A stretch of 64,000 bases of DNA from Thalassobius sp. I31.1 (GTDB lineage: Bacteria > Pseudomonadota > Alphaproteobacteria > Rhodobacterales > Rhodobacteraceae): contig NZ_PWAA01000011.1 in the NCBI RefSeq assembly GCF_003031585.1, positions 186,001 to 250,000 of the forward strand, in the 5' to 3' direction. The notes under the pieces are model-generated. The model saw nothing but the letters and a program-made list of their open reading frames with translations, searched no databases and was not told the DNA's origin. This document shows positions 36,770-46,364 of this stretch, piece by piece; the stretch's first letter is position 1, and the number at the start of each line of letters is the position of its first letter. The position numbers and the translations under genes were made by a program.

Positions 36770-36786
36770 CCCGGACGAAATCCGGG
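36770..36786 (-). promoter_or_regulatory. Hairpin in rplU leader
   Basis: On the minus strand CCCGGA and TCCGGG pair around a 5-base loop and are followed by TTTCTTATG. It stands about 110 bases upstream of the rplU start. It could be an attenuator or leader structure of the ribosomal protein operon; the T-run is interrupted, so a full terminator is less likely. Confidence 0.4.
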
Positions 36787-36943
36787 ATGAACCGCGCTTA
36801 TCGGTGGGAATGGGATGAAAGTCAACCGCGCAAAGCCCTGAATTACTGCTTTATACAGGCTCTGTCTGGTTTTCTCTCTTTTGTTACCCTTCAATCCCAG
36901 GTAGGACAAGGGAACGATAAGGATAACACCCCGAGGTCCGCGC

Positions 36944-39097
36944 ATGCTCCCGATTAATCCGCAACAGATCCCTGCCCTTTACAAACAGGCCCTGGCCCTG
37001 AAAGCAAAAGGCGATGGCGATGGTGCGCGTAAGCTGCTGGAACAGATTATTGTCACCCGGCCGCAAACGGCCGAAGCACATTTTCAGCTGGGTGAATTGT
37101 ATTTGCTCGCACTGGATTTCCGCAAAGCTTCTGCAAGCCTCGCAAAAGCAGCAGCGATAAAGCCACGCGAAGGGGCAATCTGGATGCGCTGGACCGAAGC
37201 ACTTATTCGTCTGAATGACACGGCTGAAACCACAACCGCCCTGAAACAGCTTACGTCTTCCGGTCTGCCTGCCGCCACGCAGAAACAAATCGCCGCCCGC
37301 ATGTCGGCCTCTGCCAGCAAAACCAAAGTAGACACCGGTGGGGTGAACCCGAAGGATCTGCAGGCCATCGTTGCCCGCCTGAATATGGCTGATTTCACTG
37401 GTGCTGAAAAACTGATCCGTAATCTGCTGCGTAAGTTTACGAATGTTGCCCTGCTGCACAATATGCTGGCCACAGCCCTGATGGAACTCGGACGTCTGGA
37501 AGAGGCACAACAGGCCGCCCGCAAATCTGCCGCGCATGACCGCAACTATGCAGAAGCATGGACAACACTTGGCGATATCTGCCTGCGCCTTGGTCAGTCT
37601 GGTGAAGCCGTCTCCACGCTGGAACAGGCCCGCTCTCTCACACCGGCTGCGCCAAAAGTACTGCTGAACCTTGGCAAAGCGCATTCTGCCCAGGGCCACA
37701 CCAGTCTTGCGATGGAGACACTTGATCTTTGTCTGAAACATGATCCGAAATCATCGGAGGCCTGGTTTGTGAAGGCCCGCATTCAGGCAGATATTCAGGA
37801 TCATAAATCCGCGATGGAAAGCCTTTCGATGGCGCGCAAGCTGGGTCTTGATACAGTGCCTCTGGTCAATCTTGAGGCCAGCACGCTGAACGCCTTCAGC
37901 ACGCCTGAAAAAGCCATTGATCTTCTGGATCGCGAAATCAAACGCGCCCCAAACAATGCCAGCTTCCACCGCACCCGTGCAACGATCCTGCAAAGCATGG
38001 GCCGTTTTGACGATGCCCGCGACAGCTTTCGCACCGCGATCACCCTGGATCCGACCAATGGTCAGACCTATCGTTCTCTCAGTGCGTCGCATAAATTCAC
38101 AGAAGGTGACCCGCTGATTGAGGAACTGGAAACAGTCTGGAACCGGAATGATCTGCAGGACGATGATCGCCTGCAGCTGGGCTATGCACTTTCAAAAGCC
38201 ATGGAAGACAGCAAGCAATATGAAAAGGTCTTCCCTTATCTCAATGCCGCCAGTGAACTAGTGCGCAAGGTTCACCCGTATGACGTCGATACACGCCGCA
38301 AAGAGATTGATAAAGTAAAGACGATCTTTGCGAATTTTAAGCCCGACAACCATCCTCTGACCAATAGTGATGAGGCTTACGCCCCCGTGTTTGTCACGGG
38401 TATGCCCCGGTCTGGTACAACGCTGGTCGAACAGATTATTTCTTCCCACAGTACAATGACTGGCGCGGGTGAACTGGGTCGTTTTTCACGTTCCGCGTTT
38501 GAGCTGTCCATGATGCCCACCAGCCCGGACCACGTGGATCACCTGACGCCTGAAGGTATCGGGGATCTGGCCGAAGATTATAAAACCTATATCTCCGAAA
38601 TCCTGCCGGATGCGGATCAGATCACCGATAAATCCATTCAGACTTACCTGTTGATGGGGCTGGTCTGGCTGGCAATGCCAAAGGCAAAAGTCATCGTCGT
38701 GCGCCGTGATCCCCGCGATAACCTGCTGTCGATCTATAAAAACCTGTTCCCTGAGGGGCGTCATCTTTACAGCTATGACCTGGAAGATCTTGCGGCTTAC
38801 TATCTGATGTTTGATGAAATTATCGATTTCTGGCGCGATATCGCCCCGGACCGGTTCTATGAAATCCAGTATGAAGACCTGATCTCAGATCCCGAAGCAC
38901 AAAGCCGCGCGTTGATTGAAGCAGCCGGTCTGCCCTGGGAAGATGCCTGCCTGAATTTCCACCAGAACAAACGCCGTGTTGATACATTGTCGGTCTTTCA
39001 GGTGCGCCAGCCTATGTATAAATCATCGATGGCAGCCTGGAAGCGCTATGAGAACGACCTGGCGCCGCTCATTCAGGGGTTGGAACAGTCAAGCTGA
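36944..39097 (+). CDS. TPR-repeat sulfotransferase
   Basis: A 717-residue protein with about eleven tetratricopeptide repeats in its first 440 residues (for example AHFQLGELYLLALDFRKAS, AWTTLGDICLRLGQSGEAV) and a sulfotransferase domain after residue 470. The PAPS-binding loop is FVTGMPRSGTTLVEQI, and the 3'-phosphate region VIVVRRDPRDNLLS follows. Such fusions are common in roseobacters and planctomycetes and resemble tyrosylprotein or polysaccharide sulfotransferases; the acceptor is unknown. No signal peptide is seen, so it acts in the cytoplasm. Divergent from rplU. Confidence 0.88.
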   Translation: MLPINPQQIPALYKQALALKAKGDGDGARKLLEQIIVTRPQTAEAHFQLGELYLLALDFRKASASLAKAAAIKPREGAIWMRWTEALIRLNDTAETTTALKQLTSSGLPAATQKQIAARMSASASKTKVDTGGVNPKDLQAIVARLNMADFTGAEKLIRNLLRKFTNVALLHNMLATALMELGRLEEAQQAARKSAAHDRNYAEAWTTLGDICLRLGQSGEAVSTLEQARSLTPAAPKVLLNLGKAHSAQGHTSLAMETLDLCLKHDPKSSEAWFVKARIQADIQDHKSAMESLSMARKLGLDTVPLVNLEASTLNAFSTPEKAIDLLDREIKRAPNNASFHRTRATILQSMGRFDDARDSFRTAITLDPTNGQTYRSLSASHKFTEGDPLIEELETVWNRNDLQDDDRLQLGYALSKAMEDSKQYEKVFPYLNAASELVRKVHPYDVDTRRKEIDKVKTIFANFKPDNHPLTNSDEAYAPVFVTGMPRSGTTLVEQIISSHSTMTGAGELGRFSRSAFELSMMPTSPDHVDHLTPEGIGDLAEDYKTYISEILPDADQITDKSIQTYLLMGLVWLAMPKAKVIVVRRDPRDNLLSIYKNLFPEGRHLYSYDLEDLAAYYLMFDEIIDFWRDIAPDRFYEIQYEDLISDPEAQSRALIEAAGLPWEDACLNFHQNKRRVDTLSVFQVRQPMYKSSMAAWKRYENDLAPLIQGLEQSS

Positions 39098-39448
39098 TCT
39101 GGCCGACCCCGCAGTAACCACCATTAAGGCGATTGTTCCATCTCAAATGGATGCAAATCCCTGAATTCATACGGCCCCCCTGCCCTCCGGCGCAGCGGAA
39201 TTATCGTGCTAACCACGGACTGGTTAGCCACCAGAACCCGTGCATGTATAGGTTAAGAAACGAAAGCTAAACCATCGGATTTCCCCCGAAGGATGATAGG
39301 CCTGCCCGACAGCATGACGCCAACGAAACGTCATCATTGCGATGATCCTGCCTGCTGTAAGCAAAATTTAACTTCCCTGCTCTAGATCTGTGAAAATCAT
39401 GCGGTGAAGATCTTTGATCCGGTCCGCAACGCAATTGCCGGAGGCCAC
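39098..39448. other. Promoter region of the chemotaxis operon
   Basis: About 350 bases without a gene between the sulfotransferase and the chemotaxis operon. The stretch holds the palindrome at 39208-39228 and ends with an AT-rich segment (GCAAAATTTAAC) likely to contain the promoter. I see no RNA gene and no clear terminator for the sulfotransferase. Confidence 0.5.
39208..39228. promoter_or_regulatory. Inverted repeat upstream of che operon
   Basis: GCTAACCA and TGGTTAGC form perfect 8-base arms around CGGAC. It lies about 220 bases before the first gene of the chemotaxis operon. The form suits a dimeric transcription factor site; it is not the CtrA motif. Regulator unknown. Confidence 0.5.
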
Positions 39449-39730
39449 ATGAGCAGCAGTCACACAATTGAGTTACCCGCGCGTCTTGGAACCGGGGACG
39501 TAAAAGCGTTGATTGATGAACTCCGTACGACCGCTGATCAGGATCTCACTATTGATGCTGGTAAGGTTACACATCTGGGTACACTTTGCCTTCAGGCCCT
39601 GATCGCGGGTGCAAAAGCCCATGTCGCCAACGGCACCGATCTATCCTTCACAAACCCCGGAGAGGTTTTTTTGCAGCAGCTGGCGCTGTTCGGCCTCTCC
39701 CCTGAACTCATCCAGGGAGGCCTCGAATGA
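39449..39730 (+). CDS. STAS-domain protein, chemotaxis operon
   Basis: A 93-residue single STAS domain, the fold of anti-sigma factor antagonists. The phosphorylation-site region reads GKVTHLGTLCLQALIAGAK, with threonine where SpoIIAA has its key serine. GGAGG is four bases before the ATG at 39449. It overlaps cheY by four bases and is therefore part of the operon. STAS proteins occur in several chemotaxis-like clusters, where they probably tune output; no partner kinase is visible. Confidence 0.82.
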   Translation: MSSSHTIELPARLGTGDVKALIDELRTTADQDLTIDAGKVTHLGTLCLQALIAGAKAHVANGTDLSFTNPGEVFLQQLALFGLSPELIQGGLE

Positions 39731-40095
39731 GCCTGAGAATTCTTGCGGTTGATGACAGTCGTACCATGCGTGACATGTTGAACCTCGCCCTGAACCACGC
39801 TGGTTTTACCACCCATCTGGCAAACGATGGTGAACACGGACTTGAGGTTCTTGAAAATATGGACGAACCCGATGCCATTATCACCGATATCAATATGCCC
39901 AGACTGGATGGGTTCGGGTTTATCGATGCCGTGCGCAGCCAGGAAAAATACCGTGCCATTCCCATTCTGGTGCTGACGACTGAAAGCGCAGACACGCTGA
40001 AAACCAAAGCACGCAATGCCGGCGCCACAGGATGGATTGTAAAACCTTTCGATCCGCCGAAACTTGTGCGCGCCCTGCAACTGGTAACCGGATAA
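39727..40095 (+). CDS. cheY: CheY-type response regulator
   Basis: A 122-residue stand-alone receiver domain. The acidic pair is in LAVDDSRTMR, the phosphorylated aspartate is D54 in IITDINMP, the switch threonine is in VLTTESAD, and the lysine is in GWIVKPFDPP. It overlaps the STAS gene by four bases and precedes cheA by 12. It is the closer of the two receivers here to classic CheY and may act on the flagellar motor or as a phosphate sink. Confidence 0.93.
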   Translation: MSLRILAVDDSRTMRDMLNLALNHAGFTTHLANDGEHGLEVLENMDEPDAIITDINMPRLDGFGFIDAVRSQEKYRAIPILVLTTESADTLKTKARNAGATGWIVKPFDPPKLVRALQLVTG

Positions 40096-40107
40096 AGGAG
40101 TTCTGCA

Positions 40108-42399
40108 ATGTCAGATCCTATGGCGGAAATTAAGGCTTCGTTCTTTCTTGAATGCGAAGAACTGCTCGAACAGCTTCAGGATGGTCTGAACCGTTTTGAG
40201 GAAGGCGACGATGACCCGGAAACGGTCAACGAAGTCTTTCGTGCCGTCCACTCTATCAAAGGTGGCGCTGGTGCTTTTGGGCTTACCGCGCTTGTGGATT
40301 TCGCGCATATCTTTGAAACGTCAATGGATGTTGTCCGTTCTGGTGAAAAATCGCCAGAAGCTGATGACCACAAGACCTTTCTGGTCGCAAGCGATATTCT
40401 CTGCGATCTTGTGGCGGCAAGCCGGGACGAAACCGATGTATCGCCTGATCGTGTTGAAGAAAGTGTTGCTGCCCTGAAAGCCTTTCTTGGAGAGAACGGC
40501 ACAGACCCTGAAGAAGATGAGGTCGATCCGGCAGATTTCCAGCCCATGGGCGTTTCCATGACGTTGCCTGACGTTGGTGGCGCTACCACAGGTTCGCCTG
40601 GGGCAACCCAGATTTTGCCAGATCTGTCAGCCCTTCCTGAAACCGCACCTGAACCACAGGAAGATCCGGGGAACACAAGTGCCCAGAATGCGGTGCCCGG
40701 TACGCCCGGATTCTCTATTCACTTTCGACCTGATCCATCTTTGTTCACATCCGGAAATGAACCACTTCATCTGCTGAAAATTCTTTCAGAACTGGGTGAA
40801 ACCACAATTAACTGTCACTGTGACGAACTCCCTCCGATTGAGCAACTGGACGGTGAAGAAAGCTATCTGTCCTGGACAATCGACATCAGGACAACTCATT
40901 CTGAACAGGAAATCCGTGAGGTTTTTGATTTTGTTGAAGACCTTTGCGAGTTGCGCATTGAAACTCAGGAAATCGCAACACCAGATGTTTTCGCACCCGA
41001 AGAACCGGCATCACAACCGCCTTCATCTGATACTGAACCGCCAACACCGCCAATACCAGAGGTTGAGACAACCGTTTCAAAACCAGATCCTCAACCATCC
41101 GTCACTACAGCTCCGTCGGTATCTGCTGCTGTCCCATCACAGCCTTCAAAAGCCAAAGAAACAACGGCAAAGCCAGCCAAAACCGGCGGTACGGTACGTG
41201 TGGAACTTGACCGGATTGACAGGTTGGTCAACCTGGTCGGTGAACTTGTTATCAATCAGGCCATGCTAAGCCAGAGCGTTGTCGAGGCAGGCATTGGAAG
41301 CGATCAAAATGTCGCCGCAGGCCTTGATGAATTCATGCAACTTACACGTGACATTCAGGACAGCGTTATGGCCATCCGGGCCCAACCGGTGAAATCACTG
41401 TTCCAGCGCATGGGACGCATTGTCAGAGAGGCGTCTTCAGCGGTTGGGAAAGACGTACGCTTTGTCACATCGGGGGAAGCCACCGAAGTCGATAAAACTG
41501 TGATCGAACGCCTTGCGGATCCACTAACGCATATGATCCGCAACGCTGTCGATCATGGCCTTGAAAAGAACGAAGAACGCAAAAACAAAGGAAAAACCTC
41601 ACAGGGTACCGTCAAGCTGTCCGCATCACATAAATCCGGACGTGTACTGATTGAAGTTTCCGACGATGGCGGTGGCATCAACCGACAGGTGGTCTTACGA
41701 AAAGCGATCGAAAAAGGTCTGATATCTGAAGGCAACCAACTGACCGACAGCGAAATTGACAACCTGTTATTCCTGCCTGGTTTTTCCACAGCGGCCGAAA
41801 TATCCAACCTTTCCGGACGTGGTGTCGGCATGGATGTCGTTCGCAATTCGATTACGGCTCTGGGTGGTCGAATTTCCATCACATCAGAAACTGACAAGGG
41901 CACGAAGTTTTCAATCAGCCTGCCACTCACACTTGCTGTGCAGGATGGGATGGTCATTGAGGTCGCGCATCAGACATTGGTTGTGCCGCTCAACAACATT
42001 ATCGAAACAATCACACTGACGGCTGACAATCTTCGGGAAATGGGACCGGCAACCACGGTGGTACAGCTAAGAGACGATTTCGTGCCGCTTCTTGATCTCG
42101 CGGTTGAGCTTGGCTTCGCGCCACCCCGGTCTTCGTATGATGATTGCGTTGCGTTGCTGATTTCCCCCGAAGAAGACAGCATGGCAGCAGTCGTAATTGA
42201 TAAAATTATCGAGCAACGGCAGGTCGTGATTAAAGGACTTCAGGACAGTTATGGCGCCATCTCCGGGATTGCAGCAGCAACCATACTCGGAGACGGACAA
42301 ATCGCGCTTATCCTTGATGCAGGTGACGTCATCTCAAACGCAAGCGGGCGCACTCGCAACACCGTAGAAACCCTCCAGTTAACAGGAGCGATCGCATGA
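40108..42399 (+). CDS. cheA: CheA chemotaxis histidine kinase
   Basis: Sensor kinase that takes signals from receptors through CheW and phosphorylates CheY. The 763-residue protein begins with an Hpt domain with H48 in FRAVHSIKGGAGAFG, followed by an acidic, proline-rich region, a P2-like regulator-binding segment (about 205-285), a proline-rich linker, the P3 dimerisation helices (VRVELDRIDRLVNLVGELVI), the ATPase with N box HMIRNAVDHGLE and G boxes DDGGGI and GRGVGMDVV, and a CheW-like end. All parts needed for function are visible. RBS: AAAGGAG. Confidence 0.97.
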   Translation: MSDPMAEIKASFFLECEELLEQLQDGLNRFEEGDDDPETVNEVFRAVHSIKGGAGAFGLTALVDFAHIFETSMDVVRSGEKSPEADDHKTFLVASDILCDLVAASRDETDVSPDRVEESVAALKAFLGENGTDPEEDEVDPADFQPMGVSMTLPDVGGATTGSPGATQILPDLSALPETAPEPQEDPGNTSAQNAVPGTPGFSIHFRPDPSLFTSGNEPLHLLKILSELGETTINCHCDELPPIEQLDGEESYLSWTIDIRTTHSEQEIREVFDFVEDLCELRIETQEIATPDVFAPEEPASQPPSSDTEPPTPPIPEVETTVSKPDPQPSVTTAPSVSAAVPSQPSKAKETTAKPAKTGGTVRVELDRIDRLVNLVGELVINQAMLSQSVVEAGIGSDQNVAAGLDEFMQLTRDIQDSVMAIRAQPVKSLFQRMGRIVREASSAVGKDVRFVTSGEATEVDKTVIERLADPLTHMIRNAVDHGLEKNEERKNKGKTSQGTVKLSASHKSGRVLIEVSDDGGGINRQVVLRKAIEKGLISEGNQLTDSEIDNLLFLPGFSTAAEISNLSGRGVGMDVVRNSITALGGRISITSETDKGTKFSISLPLTLAVQDGMVIEVAHQTLVVPLNNIIETITLTADNLREMGPATTVVQLRDDFVPLLDLAVELGFAPPRSSYDDCVALLISPEEDSMAAVVIDKIIEQRQVVIKGLQDSYGAISGIAAATILGDGQIALILDAGDVISNASGRTRNTVETLQLTGAIA

Positions 42400-42863
42400 A
42401 TGATGCGCTGCAAGACAACCCCGCTGACCTGACCGAATACCTGTCGTTCCGGATCGGTGCCCAGGAATATACCGTGGATATTATGTCAGTCCGGGAAATC
42501 CGGGGCTGGACCGAAGCCACACCTTTGCCTCATGCTCCTTCGTATGTTCGGGGTGTAATCAATCTTCGTGGTACTGTCCTGCCTATTATTGATCTGGCCG
42601 CACGGCTGGGTTTACCCCCGGATACTGACAATGACCGATCTGTTGTAATTGTCGTGCAGCACTATTCTGAAACGGTTGGCCTTCTTGTGGATGCTGTTTC
42701 AGACATTCTGACAATCGCCCGGGCAGATCTTCAGACGCCTCCGGATATGGCCGCGGACAACCAGCATCGCTTCGTCAGTGCTTTAATTATCGAAAACGAA
42801 CGTATGATACGCGTTCTCGACCTGAATAACACGCTCACAACAACTGAGAACCAGGCCGCATGA
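42396..42863 (+). CDS. cheW: CheW coupling protein
   Basis: Adapter linking receptors to CheA. The 155-residue protein has the SH3-like CheW pattern: YLSFRIGAQEYTVDIMSVRE, then VRGVINLRGTVLPIIDLAARLG and GLLVDAVSDILTI. It overlaps cheA and cheR by four bases each. Length is normal. Confidence 0.96.
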   Translation: MNDALQDNPADLTEYLSFRIGAQEYTVDIMSVREIRGWTEATPLPHAPSYVRGVINLRGTVLPIIDLAARLGLPPDTDNDRSVVIVVQHYSETVGLLVDAVSDILTIARADLQTPPDMAADNQHRFVSALIIENERMIRVLDLNNTLTTTENQAA

Positions 42864-43717
42864 ATATTGAGCCACAAAACCTCACACGCAATGTCTCAGT
42901 GCGGATCAAGATGGGGGCAGACGAATTCCGACGGATTTCCAGTTTTGTGAAGTCCGAAGCAGGGCTTTTGTTTACTGAGCAAAAAGCCCCTATGATGGAG
43001 TCGCGCCTGATCAAGCGATTGCGTAAACTGGGCCTTTCCAGTTTCAACGACTATTGCGACCTGATTGAAAATCCTGACGAAACACAGGAACGAAGCGAAT
43101 TGATTTCTGCTTTGACAACGAATGTCACAAGTTTTTTCCGTGAACCGCATCATTTTGAAACACTTCGGACAGACGTCATTCCTCAACTGCAAAAGCGCAA
43201 GCGGGAAGGTCATCCTATCCGTGTCTGGTCCGCAGGGTGTTCCCGTGGCCATGAACCTTACTCCATCGCAATGGAACTTCTTGCTGCCGACCCGGCCTTT
43301 TCGCAACATGATCTGATGATACTTGCCAGCGACATTGATCCGAAGGTGCTGCAAGTCGCCCGTCAGGGAATCTATGAGACAGCCGACTTACAATCGCTGC
43401 CGGAAGGTTTTCAGGAGCGATTTTTCACAACATCAGGAGACAGCAACAGGATCAATGCAGAGCTGCGCGAAATGATCCGGTTTAATCCGCTGAACTTGCT
43501 TCAAACCTGGCCGATGAAGACCCAGTTCGATATCATTTTCTGTAGAAATGTTGTGATTTACTTTGACCAGTCCACCCAGGATACGCTTTGGCCCAAATTC
43601 CAGAACGCAACCCGAAAAGACGGTTGGTTATTTATCGGGCACTCGGAACGTCTGACAGCTGCGGCTGCACCACAATATGCCAGCGTTGGCATGACGACTT
43701 ATCAAAAAACATCCTGA
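42860..43717 (+). CDS. cheR: CheR receptor methyltransferase
   Basis: SAM-dependent methyltransferase that adds methyl groups to chemoreceptor glutamates during adaptation. The 285-residue protein has the helical N-terminal domain and NVTSFFREPHHF, the SAM loop VWSAGCSRGHEPYSIA (with R-G-H-E where G-E-E is usual), DIDPKVLQVAR and the IIFCRNVVIYF block. The opposing methylesterase CheB is not in this operon. Overlaps cheW by four bases. Confidence 0.95.
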   Translation: MNIEPQNLTRNVSVRIKMGADEFRRISSFVKSEAGLLFTEQKAPMMESRLIKRLRKLGLSSFNDYCDLIENPDETQERSELISALTTNVTSFFREPHHFETLRTDVIPQLQKRKREGHPIRVWSAGCSRGHEPYSIAMELLAADPAFSQHDLMILASDIDPKVLQVARQGIYETADLQSLPEGFQERFFTTSGDSNRINAELREMIRFNPLNLLQTWPMKTQFDIIFCRNVVIYFDQSTQDTLWPKFQNATRKDGWLFIGHSERLTAAAAPQYASVGMTTYQKTS

Positions 43718-43745
43718 TATCATCTGCAACACCGGAGAACCCCTA

Positions 43746-44132
43746 ATGTCGCTGCGAGAACAAATTAGAATAATGGTTGTTGATGACATGTCCACCAGCC
43801 GGGGTCTTATTACCCAGGCCCTTGACGAATTTGGCGTCAGAGATGTCACAGCTGTTTCCGACGGAACCTCTGCTTTGGAAGCCTTTCAAAAGTATCCGGT
43901 TCACCTGATTATTTCTGATTACAATATGCCAAACATGGATGGATTACATCTTTTGCACGCACTTCGTAGCAACGAACATACACGCAACGTCGGTTTCATC
44001 CTGATTACCGGGCGCGCAGATCGTGCCGTAATTGATTCAGGAAAGCAGTTGGGAATGAACAACTTTTTAAAGAAACCCTTCACACCACAAGAGCTGAAAT
44101 CCAGTATTGAAGCTGTGGTTGGTCGTCTTTGA
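43746..44132 (+). CDS. Second CheY-type response regulator
   Basis: A 128-residue receiver domain with MVVDDMSTSRG, phosphorylation site D58 in IISDYNMPNMDG, ILITGRAD and the lysine in NFLKKPFTPQEL. It differs from the first cheY, especially after the first strand. In other alphaproteobacteria two CheY proteins divide motor binding and phosphate-sink duties; which is which cannot be told here. It is 28 bases from cheR. Confidence 0.93.
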   Translation: MSLREQIRIMVVDDMSTSRGLITQALDEFGVRDVTAVSDGTSALEAFQKYPVHLIISDYNMPNMDGLHLLHALRSNEHTRNVGFILITGRADRAVIDSGKQLGMNNFLKKPFTPQELKSSIEAVVGRL

Positions 44133-44555
44133 ATGCGCCCGCCTGTCGTCAAAGCAGCACCCCGGATGACATCCGAGATGGAAGATGAATTCCGTCATGG
44201 GGATGAACTGTCCCTCAGCACGGTTTTTGAAAACCTTGCAGCTGCACTTGACGGTCTGGCTGACCTGTGTGCCGTTATCCAGTCGGACATCGGTGGCTCG
44301 GTATCCGGGCTTGGTGACTGTCCTGAAGGGTTGGTTTCACATCTTCAGAACATCGACCGGCTGCAGCAAAACCTTGAAGATCTGAGCACCTTCCACAATA
44401 CATTTTCCCGCCTGAACATATCACATTCCCTTAGCTGGTCTGACCAGGAGTTTCTGGGACGCTATATGGTTCTTTCAAGCCTTAAATCAAGGATCTTTCC
44501 GGTCAGCCCGGAAGACATGCATCAGGAAAAATCAGGTGTTTTCGACCTTTTCTGA
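44133..44555 (+). CDS. Unknown protein at end of che operon
   Basis: A 140-residue, mainly helical protein (FENLAAALDGLADLCAVIQ, then HLQNIDRLQQNLEDLSTFHN). It has no clear receiver or CheZ motif. The ATG directly follows the cheY stop (TGAATG), so it is translated with it. Given its helical pattern and position it could interact with the preceding CheY, for example as a phosphatase like CheZ, but the CheZ D-x-x-x-Q motif is not evident. Confidence 0.55.
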   Translation: MRPPVVKAAPRMTSEMEDEFRHGDELSLSTVFENLAAALDGLADLCAVIQSDIGGSVSGLGDCPEGLVSHLQNIDRLQQNLEDLSTFHNTFSRLNISHSLSWSDQEFLGRYMVLSSLKSRIFPVSPEDMHQEKSGVFDLF

Positions 44556-44587
44556 AACCGTGCCCGGGACAGATCCGGACATAGTTT

Positions 44588-46261
44588 TCAGTCGTCTGAA
44601 GACATCGTTTCAATCAATCGGGTTTCCAGAAGTTGCCCGTTTTGATACAGTATTGGATAGGCTACAGCGGCAATATGGCTGTTAAATTCCCGCAGGGATC
44701 GCAGTGTTTCCAGATGGACATCTGAACTTTCCAGGCTTTCACTGTTACCATTTTGCAAACGTTTCAGGTGTTTTTTGCGGCTTTCACGTTCTGCGCGTTT
44801 GATCTCGGTTTTTTCAAGGCTCAGAAGACGTGCGCTTTCAAGGTCGTCGGAAATCAATACGTTAGATGCCAGACGCAGATTCTGAGAGATGCATTCGTGC
44901 ATGCGCGTCAGTTCTTTCCAACCTGCTGAAGAAAATCGCAGATCCTCTTTGCGGATCGTATCAGCGAGAACCATCAGACGGCGTGCAACGACATCGCCGG
45001 CAGTTTCAAGGCGAATGGCATATTCCATCAGGTCGCGGGCCGCTTTGGTGTTTTCCTTGCCGTATTCCTCGGTTGGAATGGCAGCGACAAAACTGCGTAT
45101 CCCCGAAAGACAGGCGTTCACCTCTGCATCTGCATCGCGAATTGCGCGGATCTGATCGCGGTCACCCGATTTATAAGCGTTTAGCACCGGGCGAAACATC
45201 CCGTCCACCAGGTCTGTCATGCGCAGGAGTTCGCGCTTCAGACTGGCAAGCGCCTGAACCGGGGATCCGACAGCATCGATATCAAGAGCAGATCCCGGGC
45301 GACCCTGCCCCGGTGTTTCGTTCTGCCCGACCTCATCCGAAAGACATTGCTTCATGACACCCGCCAACGGCCTGCAGAACGGCAGAGCGATTATCAGCAG
45401 GCTAGCGTTAAAGGCCAGATGCGCATTGACCAGCATTTGCCCGCCTTCTGGCATGGCAATAACGCCGGACCGGAAGACCAGCACCGAAAGCGCAAGGGCA
45501 ACCACAGCCCAGGCGCCGCGCAGGAAAAGGTTCGCAAGCGGGATACGGCGCGCCGTGTTATCCATCCCCCGGGACAGCCAGACCGGAATAAACCCACTGC
45601 CAAAATTCGCGCCGAGTACCAGTGAAAGGCCCGCAACAAAGGGGATCGCGCCAATATCAACAAGCGTCACGCACATCAGAATAGCCGCAACAGAGGAATG
45701 CATCACAAATGCCAGAGCGGCCCCAACAAGGAATGCTGTGATATAATCACGCGCCAGATACCCTGCAATCGCAGGCAGAAATGAACTGTCACGGATCGGA
45801 TCCATGGCTTCGCGCAGGAAGCGCAGGGAAATCAGAATAAACGCCACGCCCATCAGAATTCGGCCGAACTGACGCAGCTTGCGCCCTTCGGTTTTGACAA
45901 ACAACCAGCCCCCGACAGCAAGAAGCAGTGGCACAAGCCAATCAAGACGGAACGACAGGATCTGAATGACAAGTGCAGATCCCAGATCTCCGCCCAGAAC
46001 CATCGCCAGACCGGTTGTGAAGGTCAAAGCGCCACTTGCCGCGAAGCCTGCGGTCAACAATGCGACCGCTGCGGAACTTTGCAAGACCACCGCCATGGCA
46101 AGGCCCACGGATGAGGCCTGCAAGGGGTTGCTCTGTGAGGTCATCAGACGTTGAAAAGATGCACCATAAGCCCGTTCAATCCCGGTACGCACCATCCGGA
46201 CTGCGAAAAGCAACAGCATGACCGCGCCAGCCAGTGATGTCAGAAAACTGAGAATTGCCAT
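44588..46261 (-). CDS. Na/phosphate cotransporter with PhoU-like end
   Basis: A 557-residue member of the Na/Pi cotransporter (NptA/YjbB) family. The first 310 residues hold about nine membrane helices with the two repeated QSS-type motifs, VVLQSSAAVALLTAGFA and FVMHSSVAAILM, that form the transport site. The last 200 residues are soluble and helical like PhoU (LKRELLRMTDLVDGMFRPVL, then HECISQNLRLASNVL). It probably moves phosphate, import or export depending on the gradient. It converges on the che operon with 32 bases between. Confidence 0.88.
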   Translation of the reverse strand: MAILSFLTSLAGAVMLLLFAVRMVRTGIERAYGASFQRLMTSQSNPLQASSVGLAMAVVLQSSAAVALLTAGFAASGALTFTTGLAMVLGGDLGSALVIQILSFRLDWLVPLLLAVGGWLFVKTEGRKLRQFGRILMGVAFILISLRFLREAMDPIRDSSFLPAIAGYLARDYITAFLVGAALAFVMHSSVAAILMCVTLVDIGAIPFVAGLSLVLGANFGSGFIPVWLSRGMDNTARRIPLANLFLRGAWAVVALALSVLVFRSGVIAMPEGGQMLVNAHLAFNASLLIIALPFCRPLAGVMKQCLSDEVGQNETPGQGRPGSALDIDAVGSPVQALASLKRELLRMTDLVDGMFRPVLNAYKSGDRDQIRAIRDADAEVNACLSGIRSFVAAIPTEEYGKENTKAARDLMEYAIRLETAGDVVARRLMVLADTIRKEDLRFSSAGWKELTRMHECISQNLRLASNVLISDDLESARLLSLEKTEIKRAERESRKKHLKRLQNGNSESLESSDVHLETLRSLREFNSHIAAVAYPILYQNGQLLETRLIETMSSDD

Positions 46262-46364
46262 ATTCTTACGCCTCGATCCTTACGTAAACATCCTGAACCC
46301 GATCAACCAGCTATGGCACAGTATATCCGTCCTACATGCCGTTTGCGTTAACGGATAATTGCGC

